30,002 nt of DNA from 1-14-2-50-31-20 sp964617555. GTDB taxonomy: Bacteria > Bacteroidota > Ignavibacteria > Ignavibacteriales > Melioribacteraceae. The position numbers and the translations under genes are program-made. Positions 15,132-23,073 of this stretch are shown here, in pieces. The stretch lies in the NCBI GenBank assembly GCA_964617555.1, contig CAZTYP010000114.1, forward strand, positions 1 to 30,002. The letters are read 5' to 3'. Within the stretch, counting starts at the first letter, position 1, and each line of letters starts with the position of its first letter. The notes beneath the pieces are model-generated. The model was not told the DNA's origin. It searched no databases and saw nothing but the letters and a program-made list of their open reading frames with translations.

Positions 15132-16373
15132 ATGAAAAATATACTATTTGAAATAAAAGAAGGGTTGATAATTTCCTTAAAAGCAATACGGGCCAATAAA
15201 GCTCGTTCCGTTTTAACAACATTGGGGATTATCATAGGCGTTGCCTCTGTTGTGCTAATGTCAACTGCAATTAAAGGTATCGATAAATCTTTCCGAGAAG
15301 GTGTTGCTTCGCTCGGATCTGATAATTTGTACATAGACAAATGGGCATGGTTTAATAACGATACTCCGTGGTGGGAACTTCGTAACAGAAAAAATATAAC
15401 CATGAAAGATTTTAAAATGTATAAAGAATTGGCACAACTTCCCATGGCTGTTGCTCCAAGTGTTTTTACTAATAGAACAGTTAAGCACGATGAACTGTCA
15501 GTTCAGTTTATTAGTATTACCGGTACCGATTACAATTACATCAATACAACAAACTTAACTTTTTCCGAAGGACGCTTTTTTTCCGAATTGGAAAGTAAAG
15601 GAGGTAGAAATGTTGTTGTGGTAGGAAGTGAAATTGCAAAAAAACTTTTCCCACACGGCGGTGCATTAAATCAGTACATTAAAATAGGTGGAAGAAAATT
15701 TAAAATTGTAGGGATACTTGAGGAACAAGGAAGTTGGGTTATGGGGAACTGGAACCCCGATAATCAAGTTTATATTCCCATTCAAAATATCTATAAATAT
15801 TTTACAAACAGACGTTCCAGAGGGGTTACCATAAATGTCAGAGCAGTAAACAGTGGAATGGTTGAAGCCACAAAAGAAGAAGCAATAGGAATTATGAGAA
15901 GAGTTCGCGGATTAAAACATAACGAGCCGAATGACTTTTCAATAAACCAACAGGAAGGATTACTTAATAATATTAATCAAACCGTTGGTGTAATTCAGAT
16001 AGCAGGGTTACTTATTACCGGATTGGCACTCTTTGTAGGAGCAATAGGAATTATGAACATAATGTTTGTTTCGGTAAAAGAACGTACTCGCGAAATAGGA
16101 ATTAGAAAGGCCATAGGTGCTACGCGCAGAACAATTCTCGGACAATTTATTTCCGAGTCGGCTATAATTTGTTTAATAGGGGGAATAATAGGTCTTTCGG
16201 TTGCGGTAATTGGCAGTATGGTTATTGCCCAATTTGATTTTCCGGTAAGTGTTGATATTGATGCGGTTATTCTTGCATTTTCAATTTCACTTATTACGGG
16301 AATACTTTCGGGGCTTGCTCCTGCATATACGGCGGCAAAATTAGATCCTGTGGATGCTTTAAGGTACGAATAA
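15132..16373 (+). CDS. MacB-type ABC transporter permease, first of two
   Basis: 413-aa mechanotransmission-type permease. TM1 lies near the N-terminus after the family motif SLKAIRANKARSVLTTLGIIIGVA; a large periplasmic domain (~60-290) follows; three C-terminal membrane segments surround FVSVKERTREIGIRKAIGAT, the coupling region facing the ATPase. It ends with the usual AAKLDPVDALRYE. Start: 15132 begins exactly where MacB-like permeases begin, but has no clear ribosome-binding site; an in-frame ATG at 15087 overlaps the ATPase end by 8 nt and would add 15 residues, so it is a real alternative. It probably pairs with the next permease as a heterodimer, because one ATPase serves two different permeases. 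Confidence 0.9.
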   Translation: MKNILFEIKEGLIISLKAIRANKARSVLTTLGIIIGVASVVLMSTAIKGIDKSFREGVASLGSDNLYIDKWAWFNNDTPWWELRNRKNITMKDFKMYKELAQLPMAVAPSVFTNRTVKHDELSVQFISITGTDYNYINTTNLTFSEGRFFSELESKGGRNVVVVGSEIAKKLFPHGGALNQYIKIGGRKFKIVGILEEQGSWVMGNWNPDNQVYIPIQNIYKYFTNRRSRGVTINVRAVNSGMVEATKEEAIGIMRRVRGLKHNEPNDFSINQQEGLLNNINQTVGVIQIAGLLITGLALFVGAIGIMNIMFVSVKERTREIGIRKAIGATRRTILGQFISESAIICLIGGIIGLSVAVIGSMVIAQFDFPVSVDIDAVILAFSISLITGILSGLAPAYTAAKLDPVDALRYE

Positions 16374-16406
16374 ATTTATTTTATTATATATAATTCCGGG
16401 GAATCA

Positions 16407-17630
16407 ATGAAAATTTTTGAAATAATAAAAATTGCTTTAAGTTCAATCAGAATGAACAAACTTCGTTCAGGATTAACAATACTTGGTATTGTTGTCGGAA
16501 TTTTTTCAATAATTTCCATAAGCACAATTATTGCTGTAATACAAAACAGCATAGAAGAAGGAGTTGCTGCACTCGGAAAAAATACTTTTCAACTTCAGAA
16601 GTGGCCGTCAGTTCAAATAGGGAATAATGCCGTTTACCGAAACAGAAAAAATTTGACAATGGAAGAATATAAAAAATTGAAAAATAAATTGGAAGGTAAA
16701 GCACTTTACGTAGCTGCGGAACAATGGAGCGGGGGCAAACGTTTGCAATACGGCAATAAAGAAACAAACCCTAATGTTAGTGTTTGCGGTTGTACTATTG
16801 GGGCTTTTCCCAATAACGGCTGGTTTATTGCCGAAGGTAGAGGGTTCAGCAAGCATGATGTTGACCGGGGTGCTCGCTATATAATACTTGGAAGTGATAT
16901 CACAAAACTGCTTTTCCCTTTCTCCGATCCATTGGGTAAAGAGGTTAAACTTGACGGAAAAAAATTTAAGGTATTGGGCACTTTGGAAAGTCAAGGGGAA
17001 GTTTTCGGGCGAAGCCAAGATAACTATGCCGTTATGCCTATCACAACATGGCAATCGTTGTATGGCAACAGACGAAGTGTTAATATCACAATACAATCTT
17101 TTAACAGAGAGTCGTATCAAGATTTGATGGAGATTACCGAAGGATACTTTAGAACAATACGTAAAGTTTCCCCGGGGGAACCCAACAATTTTGAAATTCA
17201 GTCAAATGAAAATACACTTGCTCAAATTAATGATATGACGGCCGGTATTAGAATTGGGGCATTTGTGATTGCAACCATAGCTTTACTTGCCGCAGGTGTG
17301 GGCATTATGAATATTATGCTTGTTTCCGTAACCGAACGGACACGTGAAATTGGAATACGAAAGTCGATTGGAGCAAAAAGGAATAATATTTTGTTCCAAT
17401 TTTTATCCGAGGCAATTACATTATCTCTTTTAGGTGGAATAATAGGAATTTTTCTTGGTGTTATTGTCGGTAATATTATAGGTTCAATGATGAATGCTAC
17501 TGCTGTGATTCCGTTAGACTCAATTTTTATAGGTGTATTTACATGTATATTTATTGGTGTGTTGTTCGGTACGTATCCTGCTTATAAAGCCGCAAATCTT
17601 GACCCGATTGATGCTTTAAGATTTGAATAA
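16407..17630 (+). CDS. MacB-type ABC transporter permease, second of two
   Basis: 407-aa paralogue of the preceding permease with the same plan: N-terminal ALSSIRMNKLRSGLTILGIVVGIF with TM1, a periplasmic domain (~60-275), then three C-terminal membrane segments with LVSVTERTREIGIRKSIGAK and a closing AANLDPIDALRFE. The periplasmic domains of the two permeases align in outline (both have an NRKNxTMxxxK segment, an exposed G-rich region and a similar LLFPxxxPLG/KLFPHGGALN step) but have diverged. A GGGGA run sits 6 nt before the ATG, 33 nt after the first permease. It is the last gene of the efflux operon; no convincing terminator follows. Confidence 0.9.
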   Translation: MKIFEIIKIALSSIRMNKLRSGLTILGIVVGIFSIISISTIIAVIQNSIEEGVAALGKNTFQLQKWPSVQIGNNAVYRNRKNLTMEEYKKLKNKLEGKALYVAAEQWSGGKRLQYGNKETNPNVSVCGCTIGAFPNNGWFIAEGRGFSKHDVDRGARYIILGSDITKLLFPFSDPLGKEVKLDGKKFKVLGTLESQGEVFGRSQDNYAVMPITTWQSLYGNRRSVNITIQSFNRESYQDLMEITEGYFRTIRKVSPGEPNNFEIQSNENTLAQINDMTAGIRIGAFVIATIALLAAGVGIMNIMLVSVTERTREIGIRKSIGAKRNNILFQFLSEAITLSLLGGIIGIFLGVIVGNIIGSMMNATAVIPLDSIFIGVFTCIFIGVLFGTYPAYKAANLDPIDALRFE

Positions 17631-17775
17631 AATCGATTCTACAATAAAGTATTCCCTAAAAGGTTAATTCTTTTTCGGAGGTTTATTCTTTTTTTGCGGA
17701 AAAAACCGAAAAATTGTCGAGCCTATTTATTCTTATTGAATTGTACTATCAACAATATCTCTGAACTTGATATTT

Positions 17776-17805
17776 TATAATAAATTAGCTACTTTACCTA
17801 AAGTA
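17776..17805 (+). promoter_or_regulatory. Candidate merR promoter with a downstream palindromic operator
   Basis: A perfect -10 box TATAAT lies at 17776-17781; no good -35 box is found 16-18 bp upstream. Just downstream, 17790-17805 is a perfect 7-bp inverted repeat with a 2-bp centre (TACTTTA-CC-TAAAGTA), overlapping the expected transcription start. It lies 17 bp before the MerR-type gene, which makes autoregulation a reasonable guess. The rest of the 17631-17822 gap has a weaker repeat (TTTTTCGG/CCGAAAAA, 17671-17713) and nothing else recognisable. Confidence 0.45.
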
Positions 17806-17822
17806 AAATTTTAGAGGTTTTA

Positions 17823-18224
17823 ATGAAGGATTTCGGAGTAAAAAGGTTGTATTATAAAATTAGTGAAGTTAGTAAACTGACTAATTTGGAACAACACATT
17901 TTAAGATATTGGGAAAATGAATTTGAACAATTAAATCCTTCAAAAAACAGAGCAGGTAATAGAATTTACACAAATAAAGATATAAAGCTCATATTGGAAA
18001 TAAAAACATTATTGAGAGATAAAAAATATACTATCGAAGGTGCAAAAAAGATTCTTTCCGAAGGGATACCGGCTTCGGAAATTATTGCTCCTGAAGCAAA
18101 TTCCGTAACATCTTCAAAATCAAATCATAAACTTCCACAACAAATTAAGAAGAAAGATGATTCCGATAAAATTGTTCTTATGGAAATACGGAATTTTTTA
18201 TTAGATTTGAAGTCTAAATTATAA
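17823..18224 (+). CDS. MerR-family transcriptional regulator
   Basis: 133-aa DNA-binding protein. Residues ~6-75 form a MerR winged helix: KRLYYKISEVSKLTNLE, then the recognition segment HILRYWENEF and the wing NRAGNRIYTNKDIKLILEIK, close to the HTH form common in Bacteroidota and related groups. The effector part is short (~55 residues, serine/lysine-rich with a final helix) and has no cysteine cluster, so it is not a metal sensor of the MerR/CueR kind. AGAGG lies 5 nt before the ATG. The tRNA-Pro gene begins 5 nt after its stop. Target genes are unknown. Confidence 0.88.
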   Translation: MKDFGVKRLYYKISEVSKLTNLEQHILRYWENEFEQLNPSKNRAGNRIYTNKDIKLILEIKTLLRDKKYTIEGAKKILSEGIPASEIIAPEANSVTSSKSNHKLPQQIKKKDDSDKIVLMEIRNFLLDLKSKL

Positions 18225-18229
18225 AAGTT

Positions 18230-18304
18230 CGGAACGTGGCGCAGTCCGGTTAGCGTACTTGACTGGGGGTCAAGTGGTCGCGGGTTCAAATCCCGCCGTT
18301 CCGA
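18230..18304 (+). tRNA. tRNA-Pro, anticodon GGG
   Basis: A full cloverleaf can be drawn: acceptor CGGAACG (18230-18236) with CGTTCCG (18297-18303), D stem GCGC/GCGT, anticodon stem CTTGA/TCAAG around loop CTGGGGG with anticodon GGG at 18265-18267, a 5-nt variable loop, T stem GCGGG/CCCGC with loop TTCAAAT, and discriminator A at 18304. The G37-rich loop and the stems are those of bacterial tRNA-Pro(GGG), which reads CCC and CCU. The 3' CCA is not encoded (CAA follows the discriminator), so it must be added by nucleotidyltransferase. It lies between merR (5 nt) and purF (35 nt). Confidence 0.96.
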
Positions 18305-18339
18305 CAAATTTCTTCTTAATTTTAATAAAATTTCACCAT

Positions 18340-19836
18340 ATGGATAAAACAATTAACTTTCCTACCGATAAACCGACATGTAATTGCGGGGTTTTCGGAA
18401 TTGAAGGTAATGAAAGTGATTTGCCTATAACAACATATTTCGGGTTATATGCCTTGCAACACAGGGGGCAAGAAGCAAGCGGTATTGTTAAAGCTTCTGT
18501 AAACAATAAAGGCAAAACCGAATTTACAATTCATAAAGGGTTCGGGTTGGTATCCGACGTTTTTGCTGACAGCTCCATGATAAAAGGGGAGAGTTGTAAC
18601 TGTAAAATCGCAATAGGGCATAACAGATATTCAACTTTCGGTTCTTCCGATTCCAGAAATAATATTCAACCTTTTGTAGTAAATTACAGAGACGGTAATC
18701 TTGCTATTGCTCATAATGGTAATTTAACCAATGCAAAATTCCTTCGAAAAAAATTAGAAAAAGAAGGGGCAATATTTCAAACATCCAGTGATAGTGAGGT
18801 TGTGCTTCATTTAATTGCCCGTTCGCAAAAGGAAGACCAAATTGAACAAATTACAGAAGCACTTTCTACCATTGAAGGAGCATTCAGCATTGTAATTATG
18901 ACCGACGACAAGCTTATCGGCGCACGTGATGTTAACGGTGTTCGTCCATTATGTCTCGGGAAAAAGGATAACTCCTATATAATTACTTCCGAAACTTGTG
19001 CTTTGGATATAAATTCGGCAGAATATATAAGGGATATTGAACCCGGTGAAATTCTTGTAATCGATAAATCGTTACCGGTAAACGAACAGTTAAAATCATA
19101 CAGAATTAAGAACAAACAAATTGAAAAGAAACATTGTGTTTTTGAATATATTTATTTTTCTCGTCCCGACAGTAAAATTTTCGGTTCCAGTGTGGATAAA
19201 ATCCGCCGAAAATTAGGCAAAAATCTTGCATTGCATCATCCTGTAATTGATCCCGACGGAGAAAAAGTAATTGTTATGAGTGTGCCAGATAGTTCAAATA
19301 CGGCTGCAATAGGTTATCAAGCTCAACTGGAAAAATTGAAAATTCCTTCCAAATTGGAAATCGGTTTGATACGAAGCCACTATATTGGCAGAACATTTAT
19401 ATTGCCCGCACAAAAAAAACGCGATATTGGGGTTAGGATAAAATTTAATACGGTAAAAGGTGTTTTGGAAAATCGCACAATTGTAATTTTGGATGATTCA
19501 ATTGTTAGGGGAACAACTTCCAAACAATTAATAAATTTAATTAAAGAAGCCAACCCTAAATCCATTCATATCAGAATTACTTCACCGCCTATTTATCATC
19601 CATGCCATTACGGAATGGATTTCCCGTCACGTGAAGAACTGATTGCAAACAGATTTGAGAGTGTTGAAAAAATTAAAGAGTATTTGGAAGTTGATAGTTT
19701 GGAATATATGACGGAGCAAGAATTGCTCGATTCCATGATTGACCATGCTCCCGATGAATTTTGTACTGCATGTTTTACCGGGAAATATCCAATACGTGTA
19801 AAAGATTTGGAAGAAAATTTATTGAATGCAAAATAA
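18340..19836 (+). CDS. purF: Amidophosphoribosyltransferase PurF, propeptide and iron-sulfur type
   Basis: 498-aa first enzyme of purine synthesis, making 5-phosphoribosylamine from PRPP and glutamine. The glutaminase nucleophile is C16 in NCGVFGIEG, so the first 15 residues are a cleaved propeptide as in B. subtilis. Glutaminase motifs LQHRGQEASGI and IGHNRYST follow. The PRPP site is VILDDSIVRGTTS (~382-394). Cysteines 266, 422, 475 and 478 (the last two in FCTAC) match the four [4Fe-4S] ligands of the Bacillus-type enzyme. Start: the ATG at 18340 is chosen because a frame open further upstream would run through the tRNA. The ribosome-binding site is weak. Probably transcribed with merR and the tRNA. 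Confidence 0.96.
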   Translation: MDKTINFPTDKPTCNCGVFGIEGNESDLPITTYFGLYALQHRGQEASGIVKASVNNKGKTEFTIHKGFGLVSDVFADSSMIKGESCNCKIAIGHNRYSTFGSSDSRNNIQPFVVNYRDGNLAIAHNGNLTNAKFLRKKLEKEGAIFQTSSDSEVVLHLIARSQKEDQIEQITEALSTIEGAFSIVIMTDDKLIGARDVNGVRPLCLGKKDNSYIITSETCALDINSAEYIRDIEPGEILVIDKSLPVNEQLKSYRIKNKQIEKKHCVFEYIYFSRPDSKIFGSSVDKIRRKLGKNLALHHPVIDPDGEKVIVMSVPDSSNTAAIGYQAQLEKLKIPSKLEIGLIRSHYIGRTFILPAQKKRDIGVRIKFNTVKGVLENRTIVILDDSIVRGTTSKQLINLIKEANPKSIHIRITSPPIYHPCHYGMDFPSREELIANRFESVEKIKEYLEVDSLEYMTEQELLDSMIDHAPDEFCTACFTGKYPIRVKDLEENLLNAK

Positions 19837-19913
19837 TATGCCTTAAAAAAGATTAGATAACCTTTTGCAAAATAATAAATTATATATTTCGTTTAAACTA
19901 AAATATAGTAACT

Positions 19914-20489
19914 ATGAAAATAAATATTAAAGAAATTTTCGGAATTTCGAATTTAATAAGTATTTTAAGAATGCTTTTGGTAATTCCAACAATCTATTTT
20001 TTGGGGAAGATAAACGAAGATGGTTCTTATAGAATTATTGTTATACTTCTCTTTTTGGGAGCATATTTAACTGATTTGTTAGATGGATTTTTAGCCAGAA
20101 AACTTAATCAAATTACCGAGACGGGTAAAATTATTGACCCCCTGGCTGATAAAATTTTTGTTGTACTAATTGTTCTGAAACTATTTTGGATGGGAGAAAT
20201 TCCCGTATATTATTTTTGGATTGTAATTTTGCGCGACGTAATAATTTTTACAGGAGGTATATATGTTTCCAATGTTATCGGAAAAGTGCTTCCGTCAAAT
20301 CTTTTGGGAAAAATAACTGTTTCCACAATAGCGGCATTTTTGCTTGGGGTTGTGGGGGGAGCACGGAGCATACCTTGGTTGTATGATACACTTCTTTATG
20401 TAAGTATTATTTTCAGTTTTGCCTCGGTTATTGGATACGGTATTAGAGGATACGAAAACATTAAATGGGTAAAGGAAAACAATGTTTAA
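19914..20489 (+). CDS. pgsA: CDP-alcohol phosphatidyltransferase (PgsA-like)
   Basis: 191-aa inner-membrane enzyme with the family signature D-x2-DG-x2-AR-x8-G-x3-D-x3-D: D54, D57-G58, A61-R62, G71, D75, D79. Several hydrophobic segments (about 18-30, 40-53, 80-120, 125-150, 155-175) give the usual six-helix plan. Most likely CDP-diacylglycerol-glycerol-3-phosphate 3-phosphatidyltransferase, the committed step to phosphatidylglycerol; other alcohols are possible since the signature is shared. It overlaps ftsY by 8 nt, placing a lipid-synthesis and a membrane-targeting gene in one unit. Confidence 0.87.
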   Translation: MKINIKEIFGISNLISILRMLLVIPTIYFLGKINEDGSYRIIVILLFLGAYLTDLLDGFLARKLNQITETGKIIDPLADKIFVVLIVLKLFWMGEIPVYYFWIVILRDVIIFTGGIYVSNVIGKVLPSNLLGKITVSTIAAFLLGVVGGARSIPWLYDTLLYVSIIFSFASVIGYGIRGYENIKWVKENNV

Positions 20490-21414
20490 GAATTTTAATT
20501 TAGATAAACTTAAAAACGGACTTGCAAAAACAAAGCAAAAACTTTTTGACGGTATTTCGGAAGCCGTAAGCACAAAAGCCGTGTTGGACGAAGATATTTT
20601 GGATGAATTGGAAGAGGTGCTTATTACTAGTGATATTGGTGTGGATATTGCCATGAAAATTATTCATAATACCAGGGCCGAGTTATATTATGAACGTGAC
20701 CGCTCAAAAATAAATATTACTAAAATTTTGAAAAACGAACTTAAAACCGTTTTATTGGATAATGCGGGCGAGGTCAAAAATTATTACAAAATTGAAGATA
20801 AAAAACCGTTTGTAATTTTGGTTGTTGGTGTAAACGGTGCCGGTAAAACCACAACTATAGGTAAATTAGCTCATAACTACAAGAATGCAGGTAATAAAGT
20901 TTTAATTGCTTCGGCAGATACTTTTCGTGCCGCAGCCAACGAACAATTGGATATTTGGGCACAAAGAGCCGGTGTTGAAATTATTCAAAAAGAGAGTGGA
21001 GCAGACCCTTCCTCCGTAGTGTATGAAGCTTTGGAAAAAGCAAAATCGCAAAATGTTGATGTGGTTTTAATTGATACCGCCGGCAGACTTCATACTAAAT
21101 CCAATTTGATGAAGGAATTGGAAAAAATACGAAATGTAATTACAAAAGTAATTCCTCATGCTCCCAACGAGGTCTTTTTGGTGCTTGACGGAAATTCCGG
21201 TCAAAATGCGCTTGTGCAGGCGAAAGAATTTTCCAAAGCAACGGAATTAACCGGTTTAATTATTACCAAATTGGACGGGACTGCTAAAGGAGGCGTAATT
21301 TTTCAGATTACTGCCGAACAAAAAATTCCCATAAGATATATAGGCGTTGGAGAGGGAATTGACGATTTGCAAGATTTTGATGCAAAAAGTTTTATCGAGG
21401 CATTATTTGAATAG
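20482..21414 (+). CDS. ftsY: Signal recognition particle receptor FtsY
   Basis: 310-aa SRP GTPase that docks the SRP-ribosome complex to the inner membrane. The N domain is ~1-100 (ILDELEEVLITSDIGVDIA). The G domain shows the P-loop GVNGAGKTT (116-124), DTFRAAA (146-152), DTAGR (198-202), TKLDGTAKGG (262-271) and the closing GVGEGIDDLQDFDAKSFIEALF. It is a compact NG form without the long acidic A domain of E. coli FtsY; the AKTKQKLFDGIS helix near the start may serve membrane contact. The convergent neighbour ends only 3 nt away. Confidence 0.97.
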   Translation: MFKNFNLDKLKNGLAKTKQKLFDGISEAVSTKAVLDEDILDELEEVLITSDIGVDIAMKIIHNTRAELYYERDRSKINITKILKNELKTVLLDNAGEVKNYYKIEDKKPFVILVVGVNGAGKTTTIGKLAHNYKNAGNKVLIASADTFRAAANEQLDIWAQRAGVEIIQKESGADPSSVVYEALEKAKSQNVDVVLIDTAGRLHTKSNLMKELEKIRNVITKVIPHAPNEVFLVLDGNSGQNALVQAKEFSKATELTGLIITKLDGTAKGGVIFQITAEQKIPIRYIGVGEGIDDLQDFDAKSFIEALFE

Positions 21415-21417
21415 TTG

Positions 21418-22845
21418 TTATTTTTTTTCAGGATATTCCGTATCAATAAAATAATCCCATTTATCAAAATAGAGATTGCCGCCTCGCCATTCAACTTCGC
21501 CGCGTTGGAAGTCAACCGTTTCGCTTCTCGGAAATATTTTTGCGGGATATAGAGGTTGTGAATAATTGTTATTAACAATCATATGGTATGCGTCATTTCC
21601 GCCAAGAAAAAACCATTTTACATTTTCATTACCGGAGTTTTGCAAGCCGAAGGATTGATCTACCGGTACCCAACCGATATTTTCAAAATAAACTTCGCCC
21701 CAATCGTGAAGATTATTATTTTGAGGATGGAGCATTAATCCGCTTTCCCAACGTGCGGGAATTCCGTTAAATCGAGCGAGAGTAATAAAAGTTAAAGTTT
21801 TAATACCGCAATCGCCGTGCATATTTTTCAAACAATAATCGGAAATATTATCTATTGTGGAGTATTCTCTAGCACCTGCCCACGGAATGTTGTCGTTTAT
21901 CCATTTGTATATCTTTTTTGCAATAAGTAACGGATTCTTTTCATTTCCAACAATTTTTTTTGAAATTTTTTCTACTCTGGTTGTAAATTTTATGTGAGGC
22001 AAACGTTCAGAGGTGTATTTGCGGTAGAGTTCGGAAGTTTTATCATAAGGAGAAATTTCCGTTGCATTTAAATAATGCCATTCGTTAACGCCGGTAAACT
22101 CAACCGATAATTTAAATTCAGTGGGTTTGCCTTGTATCGCAATTTGTTCGGAATAAATTGTTTTATGTGCGTATTCATCCGGAGAAATAATATAATGTTT
22201 ATTATTGACGGCAATTAATTTCACGTCTTTTTGTCTTTTTCCCTTTGTACGAGGAAACGGTAGCCAGCAACGTATTATTTCTCCTTCGGGAACAGCATCC
22301 GCATTTACAACAAGTCTATAATTTAATCGTATTCTAACCGGTTTCACATACCTTTTTCTTTCTTGTTGGGTGTTTTTTATAACATCGGGTAAATAATTTT
22401 GGAGGAACAATTTTAAATTGTTTTTGCTTTTCCCGTCAACTTTTTCTTTAAGAAGTTTTGCTTCTTTATTAATCCTGAAAAGATTACTTGCGGCACGATT
22501 AAAATAAAATTTTTTGCCATTAATGATTTTATATTCCAACGAACCGTCTTTTTCCCATTTTTTTAAATCGGTTTCCGTTACATCAGGGTAATATTTTTTA
22601 ATATAGTTCAAAATATTATCTTTAGTTTTACTAAAATCCAATGCTATTCTTTTCATTTTTTCGAGTTGAAAAACCAACTCCAATTTATCTTTAGGGGATA
22701 TCTCTTTCCCATTAAGCAGTTTGTTTATTTCAATTTTAGCTTTGGCAAATTCGCCGTTATTTATCAGATTGTCAATTTTACTTTTTCTATTATCCATATT
22801 TAAATTGGAAAATAATAATAATAAAGTCATAAAGAATATTTTCAT
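21418..22845 (-). CDS. Exported protein with a transglutaminase-like cysteine protease domain
   Basis: 475-aa protein. A short hydrophobic N-terminus (MKIFFMTLLLLFS) looks like a signal peptide or anchor, but the region after it is unusual for a cleavage site. Residues ~20-165 are charged and helical, unlike any domain I can name. Residues ~170-290 form a beta-rich part with WLPFPR, as in the N-terminal domain of many bacterial transglutaminase proteins. The catalytic triad is C346 (GDCGIKT), H380 (NLHDWGEV) and D396 (WVPVDQSFG). Such proteins may be peptidases or cross-linkers; the substrate is unknown. AAGGA precedes the ATG. It converges on ftsY and its 5' side shares the 22846-23073 gap with prmC, where I see nothing else recognisable. 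Confidence 0.85.
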   Translation of the reverse strand: MKIFFMTLLLLFSNLNMDNRKSKIDNLINNGEFAKAKIEINKLLNGKEISPKDKLELVFQLEKMKRIALDFSKTKDNILNYIKKYYPDVTETDLKKWEKDGSLEYKIINGKKFYFNRAASNLFRINKEAKLLKEKVDGKSKNNLKLFLQNYLPDVIKNTQQERKRYVKPVRIRLNYRLVVNADAVPEGEIIRCWLPFPRTKGKRQKDVKLIAVNNKHYIISPDEYAHKTIYSEQIAIQGKPTEFKLSVEFTGVNEWHYLNATEISPYDKTSELYRKYTSERLPHIKFTTRVEKISKKIVGNEKNPLLIAKKIYKWINDNIPWAGAREYSTIDNISDYCLKNMHGDCGIKTLTFITLARFNGIPARWESGLMLHPQNNNLHDWGEVYFENIGWVPVDQSFGLQNSGNENVKWFFLGGNDAYHMIVNNNYSQPLYPAKIFPRSETVDFQRGEVEWRGGNLYFDKWDYFIDTEYPEKK

Positions 22846-23073
22846 TATTTCCTTCTTGTTTCCGTGTTGTTGTTATTTATTCTATCGTGAATAATATCGA
22901 AATAAATAAATAATAGCAAAAACGTATTTTTTTTTAAGGACTGACCAAAGCTGAAAGAGATTGGGGAGGGGTAATTTAAAAAGATATAATTAATTGTTTG
23001 CCGAATAAGCAGGCATACATTAAATTGCATCTCGCAATCGGGAAATTATTTGCATCATTAAAATCAAAACGGA

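Noticed and set aside
16608..17120. 170-codon reverse-strand open frame
   Set aside because: Antisense to the second permease, with no family features; the forward frame is clearly coding.
17671..17713. Hairpin TTTTTCGG/CCGAAAAA after the efflux operon as a terminator
   Set aside because: Arms are short and far apart with imperfect internal pairing, and no U tract follows; left as a weak repeat only.
18259..18339. Upstream extension of the purF reading frame
   Set aside because: The extra 27 codons would be translated from the tRNA-Pro sequence; the ATG at 18340 gives the expected 15-residue propeptide before Cys16.
22845..23030. Possible 61-codon leftward gene in the gap before prmC
   Set aside because: It overlaps the start and ribosome-binding site of the transglutaminase-like gene, and its translation has no recognisable pattern.
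22846..23073. Remnant gene or insertion sequence in this 228-bp gap
   Set aside because: No terminal repeats, target duplication or homologous protein fragment can be recognised; it only contains AT-rich sequence and two scattered TTGCATC words.
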